Shown: one piece after another, positions 8,228-17,554 of the stretch | Numbering within the stretch: the stretch's first letter is position 1 | How the letters are laid out: every line of letters begins with the position of its first letter | NCBI GenBank assembly: GCA_964460655.1 | Contig: CAYWSH010000012.1 | Span: 1 to 47,193, forward strand | Reading direction: 5' to 3' | Source of the DNA: CAVUAF01 sp964460655 | GTDB taxonomy: Bacteria > Acidobacteriota > Terriglobia > Terriglobales > Acidobacteriaceae | Length of the DNA stretch: 47,193 nt | The notes under the pieces: generated by a model | What the model saw: only the letters and a program-made list of their open reading frames with translations | The model's database searches: none | Told to the model about the DNA's origin: nothing | Translations under genes and position numbers: made by a program

Positions 8228-9535
8228 ATGAAGAAGAAGCGCATCATCATTCGCGGGTTGATCGCCGTTGCTGCGGTGCTGGGCATCAGCGCGCTCGTCG
8301 TCGCCACCAGCCGGACGCTGCGTGCCAACGCGCCGCAGAGCGTGCCCACCGTACGCGTCCAGCGTGGCGATGTGGAGCTGCGCGTCTACACCAACGGCGA
8401 ACTGCGGCCGGTACGCACCGCGCAGATGATGGCGCCCCCGGTGAGCGGCACGCTGCAGATCATCCACTTGTGGAATCCGGCAAAGCCGGTCAAGGCGGGC
8501 GACATCGTCGTCGAGTTCGATCCCAGCGAGCAGGAATTCCGCCTGGAGCAGAGCCGCTTCGACCTGGCTGACGCGGACGAGCAGATCACGAAAGCGAATG
8601 CCGACGCGGCCGTGCAGGCCGCGCAGGACAAGGTCGCGCTGCTGTCGGCGCGCTTCGACGTGCGCCGCGCCGAGCTCGACGTGAGCCGCAACGAGCTGCT
8701 CAGCTCCATCGACCAGCAGAAGAACCAACTGGCACTGCAGGAAGCCAAGCGCCGCCTCGCACAGCTGGAGCAGGACGTGACGTCGCGTGCGAGCTCGAGC
8801 CGTGCTTCGCTCGCCGTGTTGCAGGAGAAGCGCAACAAGGCAATCCTCGACATGGAGCAGGCGCAGCGCACCATCGCGAGTTTGCAGGTGAAGTCCCCGA
8901 TCGACGGCGTCGTCTCCATCCAGGAAAATCGCGACGCCACCGGCGGCTTCTTCACCACCGGTATGGTCATCCCGGAGTTTCGCGAGGGCGACCTTACGCG
9001 CTCCGGGCGTGTGATCGCCGAGGTGCAGGACGGCCAGATGGAAGTGCAGTCGAAGGTCCTGGAGAACGACCGCGCAAACATTACCTCGGGTCAGGCGGTC
9101 GAGGTGAAGGCCGACGCGCTGCCGGGCGTGAACTTCAGCGGCAAGGTGAAGACCATCGCGGGCCTGGCCTCACGCGGCATGTGGTTCATGGGCGACGCCA
9201 CGCGCACCTTCGACACCACGTTCCAGATCGATGCCCCCGACCAGCGCCTGCGGACGGCGCAAACGGTGCAGGTGGTGATCGCCGGCAATCCGCTGAAGAG
9301 CGTGCTCTACGTGCCGACGCAGGCGGTCTTCGAGAAGAACGGCAAGTCGGTGGTCTTTGAAAAGACGGCACGCGGTTTCGAGCCGCATGAAGTGAAGGTC
9401 CTGCAACGCACCGAGACGCGCGTCGTGCTGGACGGCATGTCCGAGGGCCAGGAAGTCTCCCTGCTCAATCCCGAAGCGGCGACCACTGTCGCGGGTAAGG
9501 CGGCCGCGCCACCTTCCATCGGAGGTGGGCGTTGA
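8228..9535 (+). CDS. HlyD-type membrane fusion protein (adaptor 3)
   Basis: Third periplasmic adaptor, 435 aa from the ATG at 8228 (MKKKRIIIRG). The frame is open further upstream inside adaptor 2, but the positively charged N-terminus followed by a hydrophobic anchor (about residues 6-27) fixes the start. The ribosome-binding site is weak (GAAG). It carries a barrel-sandwich motif pair (PPVSGTLQIIHLWNPAKPVKAG and VKSPIDGVVSIQEN), a coiled coil (about 100-215), and beta-barrel segments (VLENDRANITSGQAVEVKAD). It ends with an Ala/Gly tail, and its TGA overlaps the TTG start of the following permease. It belongs to the same exporter-like operon. Confidence 0.88.
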   Translation: MKKKRIIIRGLIAVAAVLGISALVVATSRTLRANAPQSVPTVRVQRGDVELRVYTNGELRPVRTAQMMAPPVSGTLQIIHLWNPAKPVKAGDIVVEFDPSEQEFRLEQSRFDLADADEQITKANADAAVQAAQDKVALLSARFDVRRAELDVSRNELLSSIDQQKNQLALQEAKRRLAQLEQDVTSRASSSRASLAVLQEKRNKAILDMEQAQRTIASLQVKSPIDGVVSIQENRDATGGFFTTGMVIPEFREGDLTRSGRVIAEVQDGQMEVQSKVLENDRANITSGQAVEVKADALPGVNFSGKVKTIAGLASRGMWFMGDATRTFDTTFQIDAPDQRLRTAQTVQVVIAGNPLKSVLYVPTQAVFEKNGKSVVFEKTARGFEPHEVKVLQRTETRVVLDGMSEGQEVSLLNPEAATTVAGKAAAPPSIGGGR

Positions 9536-10827
9536 GTTCTGCCGCTCTGGCCGCGCGCTGGCGGCCGATGGCGCAGCGCGTCCAGCAGGTGCTGCCCGAT
9601 CTGAGCCTCGGCTGGCAGAACCTCATGGCGCACAAGCTGCGCTCGCTGCTCACCATGCTGGGCATGATCTTCGGCGTGGCGGCGGTGGTTTCGATGCTCT
9701 CCATCGGGGCCGGCGCGCGCCAGCAGGTGATGGCGTTCATCGAGCAGCTCGGTATCCGCAATCTCATCGTGGAAGCACGCGAAGCGAACAACTTCGAGGA
9801 ATACCAGAAGGCGCGCAAGCTCTCGCCCGGTCTCACCTTTCAGGATGTACGGGTCCTGAAATCGAATCTCACGAACTCCACGGCGCTCACCGCGCGCAAG
9901 CGCTTCACGCCGAACAAGCTTGTGCCCAAACCACAGCGCGACATGCCGGTCATCTACGGCGTGGAGCCGAGCTTCCAGCAGATCCTCAACCTCGAGCTGG
10001 CCGCGGGGCGCTTCTTCGATGCCGAGGAGAACGCAGCGGCGGCGGCGGTGTGCGTGCTCGGCGAAGGCGCGAAGACGAACCTGTTCGGACCGCAGGAAGC
10101 CGTGGGTCAGTACGTGAAGGTGAACGAGCAGTGGTTCCGCGTGATCGGCGTGACCGGCCCGCAGCTCACCTCGCAGTCGAGCCTGGAAGGTGTGCCCACG
10201 CAGGACCGCAACAACCTCATCTATGTCCCGCTGCCGGCGACCATGCTGCGGCTGGAGAACGCGATGAGCCGCATGAAGGACGAGATCGACGGCGTCTACA
10301 TGCAGTTGCGCGCCGCCGATGAAACGCCCGGCACGGCGGAAGTGGTGCGCGGGCTGCTGAACGGCACGCATCGCCAGGCGAACGACTTCAGCATCATCGT
10401 GCCGGCCGAACTGCTCGCCGAGCAGCGGCGCACGCAGCGCATCTTCGACATGGTGATGGTGGCGATCGCCTCCATCTCGCTGCTCGTGGGCGGCATCGGC
10501 ATCATGAACATCATGCTCGCCAGCATCCTCGAGCGCACGCGCGAGATCGGTGTGCGGCGCGCGCTGGGCGCGCGGCAGAAAGACATCGTGCGCCAGTTCC
10601 TCGTCGAGGCCGTGCTCATCTCGCTCGGCGGTGGATTGCTCGGCATCCTCTTCGGCTTCGGGATGTCGCGCCTGATCGCGTTCCTCGCCGGCTGGTCCAC
10701 GGTGATGACGCTCAGCTCCGTCGTGCTCGCCTTCGCGTTCTCGGTGTCGGTCGGGCTGATCTTCGGGATCTATCCCGCGACCAAGGCCGCGAAGCTCGAC
10801 CCGGTGGAAGCCATCCGTTACGAATAA
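9532..10827 (+). CDS. ABC transporter permease, MacB/FtsX type (second)
   Basis: Second MacB-like permease, 431 aa, without an ATPase domain. The start is TTG at 9532, overlapping the adaptor-3 stop as TTGA. The strong SD GGAGGTG (9521-9527) lies 4 nt upstream. The first helix LTMLGMIFGVAAVVSMLSIG sits near residues 40-60, followed by a periplasmic MacB_PCD-like domain. The FtsX core carries LLVGGIGIMNIMLASILERT and REIGVRRALGARQKDIVRQF, and the end is YPATKAAKLDPVEAIRYE. With the permease at 4221 it could form a heterodimeric membrane core served by several adaptors. A gap of 15 nt separates it from the TolC-like gene. Confidence 0.9.
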   Translation: MSSAALAARWRPMAQRVQQVLPDLSLGWQNLMAHKLRSLLTMLGMIFGVAAVVSMLSIGAGARQQVMAFIEQLGIRNLIVEAREANNFEEYQKARKLSPGLTFQDVRVLKSNLTNSTALTARKRFTPNKLVPKPQRDMPVIYGVEPSFQQILNLELAAGRFFDAEENAAAAAVCVLGEGAKTNLFGPQEAVGQYVKVNEQWFRVIGVTGPQLTSQSSLEGVPTQDRNNLIYVPLPATMLRLENAMSRMKDEIDGVYMQLRAADETPGTAEVVRGLLNGTHRQANDFSIIVPAELLAEQRRTQRIFDMVMVAIASISLLVGGIGIMNIMLASILERTREIGVRRALGARQKDIVRQFLVEAVLISLGGGLLGILFGFGMSRLIAFLAGWSTVMTLSSVVLAFAFSVSVGLIFGIYPATKAAKLDPVEAIRYE

Positions 10828-10842
10828 ACAAAGGTGACGAAC

Positions 10843-12477
10843 ATGAAGCGGTGCTTGCTGGTCCTGATTGCTGTCGTCTTCGTGAATGCCGCGCCGGCGC
10901 AAACCTTCCCCATGCCGGACTACTTCCGGCAGTTCTTTGTGAAGCCACGGCCGCAGGGGAAGCTCGCGTCGCCGCTGTCGCTCGAGACCTACATCACCGA
11001 CGGCAAGCTGCGGCTGTCGCTGGATGACGCCGTTCGGCTCACGCTGCGCAACAACACCGACGTTCAGGTCAACCTGATCAATACCGGCATCGCCGAGTAT
11101 GCCGTGATGAAGTCGCACGCGCCGTTCGATCCGGTCTTCCTCACTAGCTACAATCCCGTGCGTTCCACTTCACCCACGACGTCAACGCTGCAGGGCGCAA
11201 ACACGCTGAGTTCCCTGAATCAGGTCTTCAGCTCCTCGTACACCCAGCTCTTCGCCACCGGTACCACCTACCAGGTGTCGCTGAACGCGAGCAAGAACGC
11301 TTCGAACAGCACGTTCAGCACTTTTAACCCGGCGATCTCGTCGAGCCTGAACATCTCCCTCAGCCAGCCATTGTTGCGGAACCGCGGCTGGTTCATCACG
11401 CATGCGCCCATCGTCATCGCGCAGCGCAATCTGAAGATCTCGCGCGCGAACTTCGATGCGTTCGTGAACAGCGCGATGCTCAATGCCATCAACCAGTATT
11501 GGGACGTCGTGCAGGCGCGTGAAAACCTCAAAGTGTTGCGCGATTCACAGGCGCTCGCCGAAGCAAGCTACCAGCAGAACAAGCGCGCCCTCGAGCTCGG
11601 CGCGTTACCGCCGCTCGACATCTTCCGCTCCGAATCGCAAGTGGCGCAGCGCAAGCTGCAGGTCATCCAGGCGGAGTATCAACTCAAGCAGTTGGAAGAC
11701 CAGTTCCGGCAGACGATCGGCGCCGACCTCGATCCGCGCCTCGCGGCGCTCGACCTTGATCTGTACGAATCGACTGCGTCCATGAGCAACGCCGCCGCGC
11801 CGGCCGCCGACGAGGTCGTGAAGGCGGCGCTGCAAGCGCGTCCCGAGCTGGAGGCGCTCACGAACCAGAGCGCGATCGACGACGCTAACCTGCGCGTCGC
11901 GGCCAACGGCCTGAAGCCCGACCTCAGCTTCAGCACCTTCTACAACACGGCCGGCCGCGGCGGTAATTCCATCGATACGAGCACCGGCGTGCCCATTGTG
12001 ACGTCGCGCGGTGGCCTGGGCGACGCGTTCGACCAACTCGGCAGTCTCGATTTTCCCAGCTACGGCTTCAACGTGCAGCTACGGTTGCCGCTCCGCAATC
12101 GCAGTGCCGAGGCGGACTGGGGTTCGGCCCTGACCAACCAGCGCCGCACCATGCTGCAACGGCGGCAGCGCGAGCAGGACATCACGCTCCAGGCGCGGAA
12201 CGCCGTCCATCAGTTGGAGCAGGCCAAGCTCTCGGTCGCGGCGGGGCAGATCGCGCTCGATCTGGCGCAGAAGAACCTTCAAGCCGAGCAGCGCAAGTAT
12301 GAACTCGGCGCGCAAACGATCTTCTTTGTGCTCGACGCGCAGACGCAGCTTTCGTCGGCGCAGCAAAGCCTCGTCCAGGCGCAGATCAGCTACCAGCGCG
12401 CGCTGGCGAGTCTTGACCGCGTCACCGGAGAACTGCTCAATCACTACCAGGTGCAGATCAGGGAAGTCGCGCGCTGA
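10843..12477 (+). CDS. TolC-family outer-membrane efflux protein
   Basis: Outer-membrane channel component of a tripartite exporter, 544 aa. The ATG at 10843 follows AAAGGTGA with 5-nt spacing and begins a Sec signal peptide (MKRCLLVLIAVVFVNAAPAQ); the GTG at 10834 is part of the SD region. Two OEP-type repeats are visible, about residues 60-300 and 320-530, each with long amphipathic helices (for example ARENLKVLRDSQALAEASYQ and LDLAQKNLQAEQRKYELGAQ). Between them are Ser/Thr/Asn-rich strands expected for the beta-barrel. It closes the permease-adaptor operon. Its stop is 2 bp from the stop of the opposing nitroreductase gene, leaving no room for a separate terminator. Confidence 0.9.
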   Translation: MKRCLLVLIAVVFVNAAPAQTFPMPDYFRQFFVKPRPQGKLASPLSLETYITDGKLRLSLDDAVRLTLRNNTDVQVNLINTGIAEYAVMKSHAPFDPVFLTSYNPVRSTSPTTSTLQGANTLSSLNQVFSSSYTQLFATGTTYQVSLNASKNASNSTFSTFNPAISSSLNISLSQPLLRNRGWFITHAPIVIAQRNLKISRANFDAFVNSAMLNAINQYWDVVQARENLKVLRDSQALAEASYQQNKRALELGALPPLDIFRSESQVAQRKLQVIQAEYQLKQLEDQFRQTIGADLDPRLAALDLDLYESTASMSNAAAPAADEVVKAALQARPELEALTNQSAIDDANLRVAANGLKPDLSFSTFYNTAGRGGNSIDTSTGVPIVTSRGGLGDAFDQLGSLDFPSYGFNVQLRLPLRNRSAEADWGSALTNQRRTMLQRRQREQDITLQARNAVHQLEQAKLSVAAGQIALDLAQKNLQAEQRKYELGAQTIFFVLDAQTQLSSAQQSLVQAQISYQRALASLDRVTGELLNHYQVQIREVAR

Positions 12478-12479
12478 CC

Positions 12480-13109
12480 CTATAGGATCGAGCAGGCTTC
12501 GTTAAAGGCGAGCCGCGGCCCGCGCGGATACAGCTTCGTCGCATCGCCGTAACCGAGATTGCAGAGAAAGTTTGATTTCACGCTGCCGGCCGGAAAGAAT
12601 TCCTGCCCACAGTCGTGGCATTTGCCCGCGGCAAAGAACTCATCGTCCAGCTTCGCGTTGTCGAATCCCGACATCGGACCGCAATCGAGTCCGAGCGCGC
12701 GTGCCGCCAGCATCATGTACGCGCCTTGCAGGGATGAGTTGCGCCGTGCCGTGGTCTCGATCAGTTGCGGATTGTTCGCGAAGACGTCGCGCATACCGGG
12801 ATTGTGGGGGAACAGCTTCGGCAGCTTGTCGTAGAACCTCAGGTCATAGGCCACGATGACGGTGACCGGCGCAGTCATCGTCTTCTGCACGTTGCCCGGA
12901 GCCAGCGTCGGGCGCAGGCGCTCCTTCGCTTCCTGGCTGCGCAGGAAGATGAGCCGTGCCGGGCAGGTGTTCGAACTGGTCGGGCCCCACTTCATCACTT
13001 CGTACAGTGCGTGGAGGGTTTCATCGCTGACGGGCTTCGGCAGCCATGCGTTGTGCGTGCGGGCATTGCGGAACAACGTGTCGAGGGCGGCATCGTCAAG
13101 CTGCGGCAT
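12480..13109 (-). CDS. Nitroreductase-family protein, RutE/malonic semialdehyde reductase-like
   Basis: FMN-dependent NAD(P)H oxidoreductase of the nitroreductase fold, 209 aa. The ATG at 13109 is preceded by AAGGAG about 7 nt upstream; the frame runs further upstream but that part is not protein-like. Signatures are RNARTHNAWLPKPVSDETL, KWGPTSSNTCPAR (FMN-phosphate region) and LDCGPMSGFDNAKLD. The C-terminus is NLGYGDATKLYPRGPRL, matching the RutE/3-hydroxypropionate-dehydrogenase subgroup. A CHDC motif near residue 171 lies in the variable loop before FPAGSVKSNF. No other pyrimidine-degradation (rut) gene is nearby, so the actual aldehyde or nitro substrate is open. It is last in the minus-strand cluster from 17450. 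Confidence 0.85.
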   Translation of the reverse strand: MPQLDDAALDTLFRNARTHNAWLPKPVSDETLHALYEVMKWGPTSSNTCPARLIFLRSQEAKERLRPTLAPGNVQKTMTAPVTVIVAYDLRFYDKLPKLFPHNPGMRDVFANNPQLIETTARRNSSLQGAYMMLAARALGLDCGPMSGFDNAKLDDEFFAAGKCHDCGQEFFPAGSVKSNFLCNLGYGDATKLYPRGPRLAFNEACSIL

Positions 13110-13126
13110 AGGCACTCCTTGCCCAT

Positions 13127-13915
13127 TCACTTCGCCGCAACAGTGTAGTCCTTGAAGTAACTCGTGCTGTCGGTCTTCGACCACAGCCCGATGCGTCCCT
13201 GGATCGGCGGCCTGAGCACAGGATTGTTCGCCGGGAACAGGTCAGGGTTCGCCGGCTGGCCGTTGCGTCCCGGGCTCGGCTCCGAGCCGAATGTCCATTC
13301 GAGCGCGAGCGCGCCGTCGAGCCACGCTTTGAAGTCGGTACCGTCCACCGTCATCTTCAGTTCATGCCACGCGTTGCGCTCGAGCATGAAGGGCTTCGTG
13401 CGATCGCTGAAGCGTATGGGCCGGCGAATGCCGTTATGGAATTCCCACAGCGCGACGTTGTTCTCGGTGTCGTTATAGCGGATGGCGAGCCAGTCGCCGT
13501 TCGCCTTCACATTGAACAGGATGCCCGAGCAACGGTCGGATTCGCCGGCAACAGTCTTGAACTTCATGCTGATGGTGCCATTCGAGAATTCACCCACACT
13601 CTTCAGGACCGCCACGGGGTAGTAGGCGAACTGTTTCGCGTTGTCCATCAGCTCTTCGTTCGACGTGCCGTAGAGTTTGCGTGCGCTCTCCACCAGCAGG
13701 CGCGTGGGACTGTCTTTGCTCGCGACCCAGGGACGGCCGTCGACTTCGATGACGTTCTCCCCGCCATCCTGCGTGACGATCCAAGTGCCCACCATGGGCT
13801 CGAACGTAGCCGGCGGACGGCCGGGCTTCTCCTTCTTCAGGTCGATCTTCATTTCCGCCGCGAAGAGCGAAACGGCAGCGAGTAACCACAGAGCAAGGAC
13901 CCGGCGCGACTGCAT
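13127..13915 (-). CDS. Secreted concanavalin-like (LamG/DUF1080-type) protein
   Basis: Exported protein of 262 aa with a Sec signal peptide (MQSRRVLALWLLAAVSLFAA). The ATG at 13915 overlaps the stop of the upstream permease gene as TGATG and has GGAGG 5 nt upstream. The body shows the alternating beta-strand pattern and phrases of jelly-roll sugar-binding/3-keto-glycoside hydrolase-like domains: SGILFNVKANGDWLAIRYND, HELKMTVDGTDFKAWLDG, GRIGLWSKTDSTSYFKDY. No catalytic residues can be assigned. It is translationally coupled to an ABC-2 exporter, suggesting joint expression, and is followed 17 bp later by the nitroreductase. Confidence 0.75.
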   Translation of the reverse strand: MQSRRVLALWLLAAVSLFAAEMKIDLKKEKPGRPPATFEPMVGTWIVTQDGGENVIEVDGRPWVASKDSPTRLLVESARKLYGTSNEELMDNAKQFAYYPVAVLKSVGEFSNGTISMKFKTVAGESDRCSGILFNVKANGDWLAIRYNDTENNVALWEFHNGIRRPIRFSDRTKPFMLERNAWHELKMTVDGTDFKAWLDGALALEWTFGSEPSPGRNGQPANPDLFPANNPVLRPPIQGRIGLWSKTDSTSYFKDYTVAAK

Positions 13916-15231
13916 CAGTGCCTCCACCAGAAAAAGCCGCCGGCAACCAGTGCCGGCCAGAGTAAGTAGAAAACGAACGCGGCGCCGCGCGGTGGAACGG
14001 CCAGCGGGTGGCCGCGGAACGTGTCTTCATTCTCGGGCGGCGCGGCAACGCCCGCAAGCGAATAGACGGTGGTCAGTACTACCTCGGCCGTAGTCGCGCG
14101 CTGCATCACGCTGCGCTCGCCGAGGAAATACCAGATCTCGCCGTAGCGCGGATTGCTCTGCTCGAACAGGCCGATCGACGTCGCCGACACATGCGACACG
14201 CGCAGATGCGGCAAGACTCGCCGCAGTTTGGCGAGGACGCGCTGCTCCAGGTCGACGCGGCGCGGATCCTCCGGCGCCAGGTGCACCTCGATGCGCAACG
14301 TCCCGCTGATCTGCCGCAGGGCCGCCTCATCGCCACGCGAGAACGAGTTCATGCGGTTCTCTGACGTGTCCCAGCTCGCGGTTGCCAGGCTGCAGAAGGT
14401 CATGACGGCGGCGGCGATCGCGCAGGTCGCGAGCGATTCGTACACGCGGCGACGGACCGCGATCCCGAGCCGGATCCAGATCGCGGCCAGCGCGAGGCCC
14501 GTGACCATCAGCGCGAGCGCGATGAGCACGACGTCGAGGCGCACCAGTCCGTGCTGGAACTGTGCCACCAGCGCGGTCGGCGTGTACGCCGCGGCGTCCT
14601 GCCAGAAGCCGCCGTGGATCGCCGCGATGAAGTTGACGATCCACGTTCCTACCGTCACCGCCAGCGTCAGGATGGCCGCGGTCGCCGGGTGCTCGGCGAG
14701 CGACGCGGCCGCGCTGGCGAGCGCGATGGTGAGTCCGGCATTGAGCAAGTGGCCGAATAGGACGGTCAGCAATTCCGGCGCGTACACGCTGCCACCGTAA
14801 CTCAGCCACAACGCGACTCCCGCGAGCGGAGCGAGTAACGCGATCATCCAGCCGGCAAAAAGCACCAGCGCTTTGGCGGCGACGCGCGGCCATGCCGGCA
14901 GGGGATGTTGCAGCTCGAGTTTCAGCGCGCCGCTCTGGCGGTCGCCCGCGACCACGCGGATCACGACGAACGGGAAAAGAAATGCAGCCGCGAGCTCACA
15001 CGCGCTGAACGTCGGCGCCCAAATGCCCACCAGCGGCGAGAACGCTTCGCCGACGCCCACTGCGGTGCCGCCGAGTCCGCTCGCTTCCGCATACGTGCGC
15101 ACTGCGCTGCTGAACGCGACGCCGACGAGTGGACCCATCAGCAGCAGGAAGGCCCACCAGGCGCGCGACGCTACGAGTTCGCGCCATTCCTTTATCAGCA
15201 GCCACACGAACGCCGGCCTACGTGAGGGCAA
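13915..15231 (-). CDS. ABC-2 type permease with C-terminal GldG-like extracytoplasmic domain
   Basis: Inner-membrane permease, 438 aa. The start is probably TTG at 15231, with GAGGTG about 5 nt upstream inside the ATPase gene; GTG at 15207 is an alternative. About six hydrophobic helices fill residues 20-280, including the ABC-2 signature region VAGDRQSGALKLELQHPLP. A soluble segment follows (about 290-400; SWDTSENRMNSFSRGDEAAL, RIEVHLAPEDPRR), resembling the N-terminal thioredoxin-like part of GldG/ABC_transp_aux proteins, then a last helix (FVFYLLWPALVAGGFFWW). It looks like a GldF-GldG-style fusion. It overlaps the ATPase gene by 14 bp and the next gene by 1 bp, so the three are probably translated together. 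The substrate is unknown. Confidence 0.82.
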   Translation of the reverse strand: MPSRRPAFVWLLIKEWRELVASRAWWAFLLLMGPLVGVAFSSAVRTYAEASGLGGTAVGVGEAFSPLVGIWAPTFSACELAAAFLFPFVVIRVVAGDRQSGALKLELQHPLPAWPRVAAKALVLFAGWMIALLAPLAGVALWLSYGGSVYAPELLTVLFGHLLNAGLTIALASAAASLAEHPATAAILTLAVTVGTWIVNFIAAIHGGFWQDAAAYTPTALVAQFQHGLVRLDVVLIALALMVTGLALAAIWIRLGIAVRRRVYESLATCAIAAAVMTFCSLATASWDTSENRMNSFSRGDEAALRQISGTLRIEVHLAPEDPRRVDLEQRVLAKLRRVLPHLRVSHVSATSIGLFEQSNPRYGEIWYFLGERSVMQRATTAEVVLTTVYSLAGVAAPPENEDTFRGHPLAVPPRGAAFVFYLLWPALVAGGFFWWRH

Positions 15232-15940
15232 GAAACACCTCTTCGAGGTCGGCGTTCTGGCCGCTGCGGCCGCGCGCGGCCGCCAGCGCCGAAAGGTCTG
15301 CCAGCGTGCCTTCTCCGCGTGCGCGTCCCCCGCTCAGCAGTACAAAGCGGTCGCATACGCGCGCCGCGTCGCCGATCTGGTGGATGGAAAGCAGCAGGGT
15401 GCGCTCGCCGGCGTAAGCCCGCAGCGTGGCCACGAGGTCGCGCGCCTGCCGCAGGTCGAGTCCGTCAAAGGGTTCGTCGGCGACCAGCAACGGCTGCGGC
15501 GCGAGCAGCCCCACCGCGAGGAGCACGCGCTTGCGTTGCCCCTTGGACAGTGACCGCATCGCCTGCCCAAGGAATGGCTGCAACTCAAGTTGCTGGATCA
15601 CGCGCTCACGCTGCTCTGCGCGCCCGCCGAAGAACCCAAGCGTGAAGTCCAGCACCCGGCTCACCGGCTGCGCAGGCCAGGGAACGATGCCGTCGGGAAG
15701 ATAAAAGAGGAGTTCGGTATGTTCGCGCGCGGTGAGCAGGCGGCCGTCATGCAGAAGCTGTCCCGAGTCGGCGGGTAACACGCCCCCGAGACACTCGAAG
15801 AGCGTGGTCTTGCCCGAGCCGTTCGGGCCGATGAGGCCGACGATCGCGCCGCGCGGAACGGTGAACGTGACCTCGCTGACGGCGGTCAAGGCGCCATAAC
15901 GCTTGCTCAGGTTGCGGATTTCGAGAAGGGCGTCGGCCAT
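15218..15940 (-). CDS. ABC transporter ATP-binding protein (partner of the ABC-2 permease)
   Basis: Cytoplasmic nucleotide-binding subunit, 240 aa, from the ATG at 15940 with GAGGA 5 nt upstream. Walker A GPNGSGKTT is at residues 38-46. The ABC signature is LSKGQRKRV, a slight variant of LSGGQ. Walker B LLVADEPFDGLD and the switch histidine in LLLSIHQI follow. The length and a C-terminus without regulatory domain fit the NosF/GldA/CcmA-like group that pairs with ABC-2 permeases. The start overlaps the stop of the GNAT gene (TGATG) and its end overlaps the permease start. It is unlikely to be the missing ATPase of the MacB-like operon, because sequence class and operon tie it to the ABC-2 permease. 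Confidence 0.93.
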   Translation of the reverse strand: MADALLEIRNLSKRYGALTAVSEVTFTVPRGAIVGLIGPNGSGKTTLFECLGGVLPADSGQLLHDGRLLTAREHTELLFYLPDGIVPWPAQPVSRVLDFTLGFFGGRAEQRERVIQQLELQPFLGQAMRSLSKGQRKRVLLAVGLLAPQPLLVADEPFDGLDLRQARDLVATLRAYAGERTLLLSIHQIGDAARVCDRFVLLSGGRARGEGTLADLSALAAARGRSGQNADLEEVFLALT

Positions 15941-16464
15941 CACGTCCTCGGCCGCGTGATGACGTAGACCACGTTCATTCGCATCTTGCCATCCGGTTGC
16001 GGCATCTCGACTTTCTTCACGAAGCGCGCGCCGATCTTCTCCAGCGCTTTCTGCGAGCGCAGGTTGTTCTCCCCGGCGATGAAGATGACGTTCTCCACGA
16101 ACCGCAGCGCATGCGAGATCATCAGCGACTTCAGTTCGCGGTTGTACATGCCGCCCCAGAAGCGGCGTTCCAGGAAGGTCCAGCCGATCTCGACTTCGTT
16201 CTCCTCCGGCTTCAGGTTCCAATAACGCGAGCTGCCGATGATCTTGCCGGTGGCGCGCTCGACCACGGCGAACGCGCCGCCCGAGGCGATGCCGCCGTCA
16301 AAGTAGCGCTGGAAAACGGGACGCGTGTAGCGGTCACTCTCCGGATGCTGCTCCCAGATCAGTGGGTCGCTGGCGGCGGCGAAGAGTTCGTCGAAGTCGG
16401 CAGGGCGGAGCGGACGAACGTCTATCAGTCTGCCGTGCAGCGTCGGTTGGAGGTCGAAATCCAC
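15940..16464 (-). CDS. GNAT-family N-acetyltransferase (RimJ/RimL-like)
   Basis: Acetyl-CoA-dependent acetyltransferase of 174 aa. The GTG at 16464 gives a protein starting MDFDLQPTLHGRLIDVRPL; another GTG at 16479 overlaps the upstream stop region. The RimJ/RimL (Acetyltransf_3) pattern is present: VRPLRPADFDELFAAASDP, IIGSSRYWNLKPEENEVEIG, then GWTFLERRFWGGMYNRELK (acetyl-CoA-binding region) and NLRSQKALEKIGARFV. It begins 8 bp after the deoxyhypusine-synthase-like gene and its stop overlaps the ATPase start. The acceptor is unknown; the neighbouring polyamine-type enzyme makes an amine substrate conceivable, but nothing in the sequence shows that. Confidence 0.85.
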   Translation of the reverse strand: MDFDLQPTLHGRLIDVRPLRPADFDELFAAASDPLIWEQHPESDRYTRPVFQRYFDGGIASGGAFAVVERATGKIIGSSRYWNLKPEENEVEIGWTFLERRFWGGMYNRELKSLMISHALRFVENVIFIAGENNLRSQKALEKIGARFVKKVEMPQPDGKMRMNVVYVITRPRT

Positions 16465-16472
16465 TGCGACGG

Positions 16473-17450
<978 letters not shown>

Positions 17451-17526
17451 ATGAACCTCCTTGAACGCTGCGAGTGACCCACGAAAATACCACGCGATCG
17501 CAGTACGGCATAGAGCCGATAACACT

Positions 17527-17554
17527 TTGCGTTCGCGCGGCGAGGACTTATAAA
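17527..17554 (+). promoter_or_regulatory. Sigma-70-like promoter for the LacI-family gene
   Basis: TTGCGT (17527-17532), a 16-bp spacer and TATAAA (17549-17554). The expected start of transcription is near 17561, which puts the operator palindrome at 17564-17575 at about +3 to +14, a repressing position. Confidence 0.6.

Noticed and set aside
15218..15940. The ABC ATPase as the missing ATPase of the MacB-like efflux operon
   Set aside because: It overlaps the ABC-2 permease gene, is in a different transcription unit on the other strand, and its sequence class (CcmA/NosF-like) is that of ABC-2 partners.
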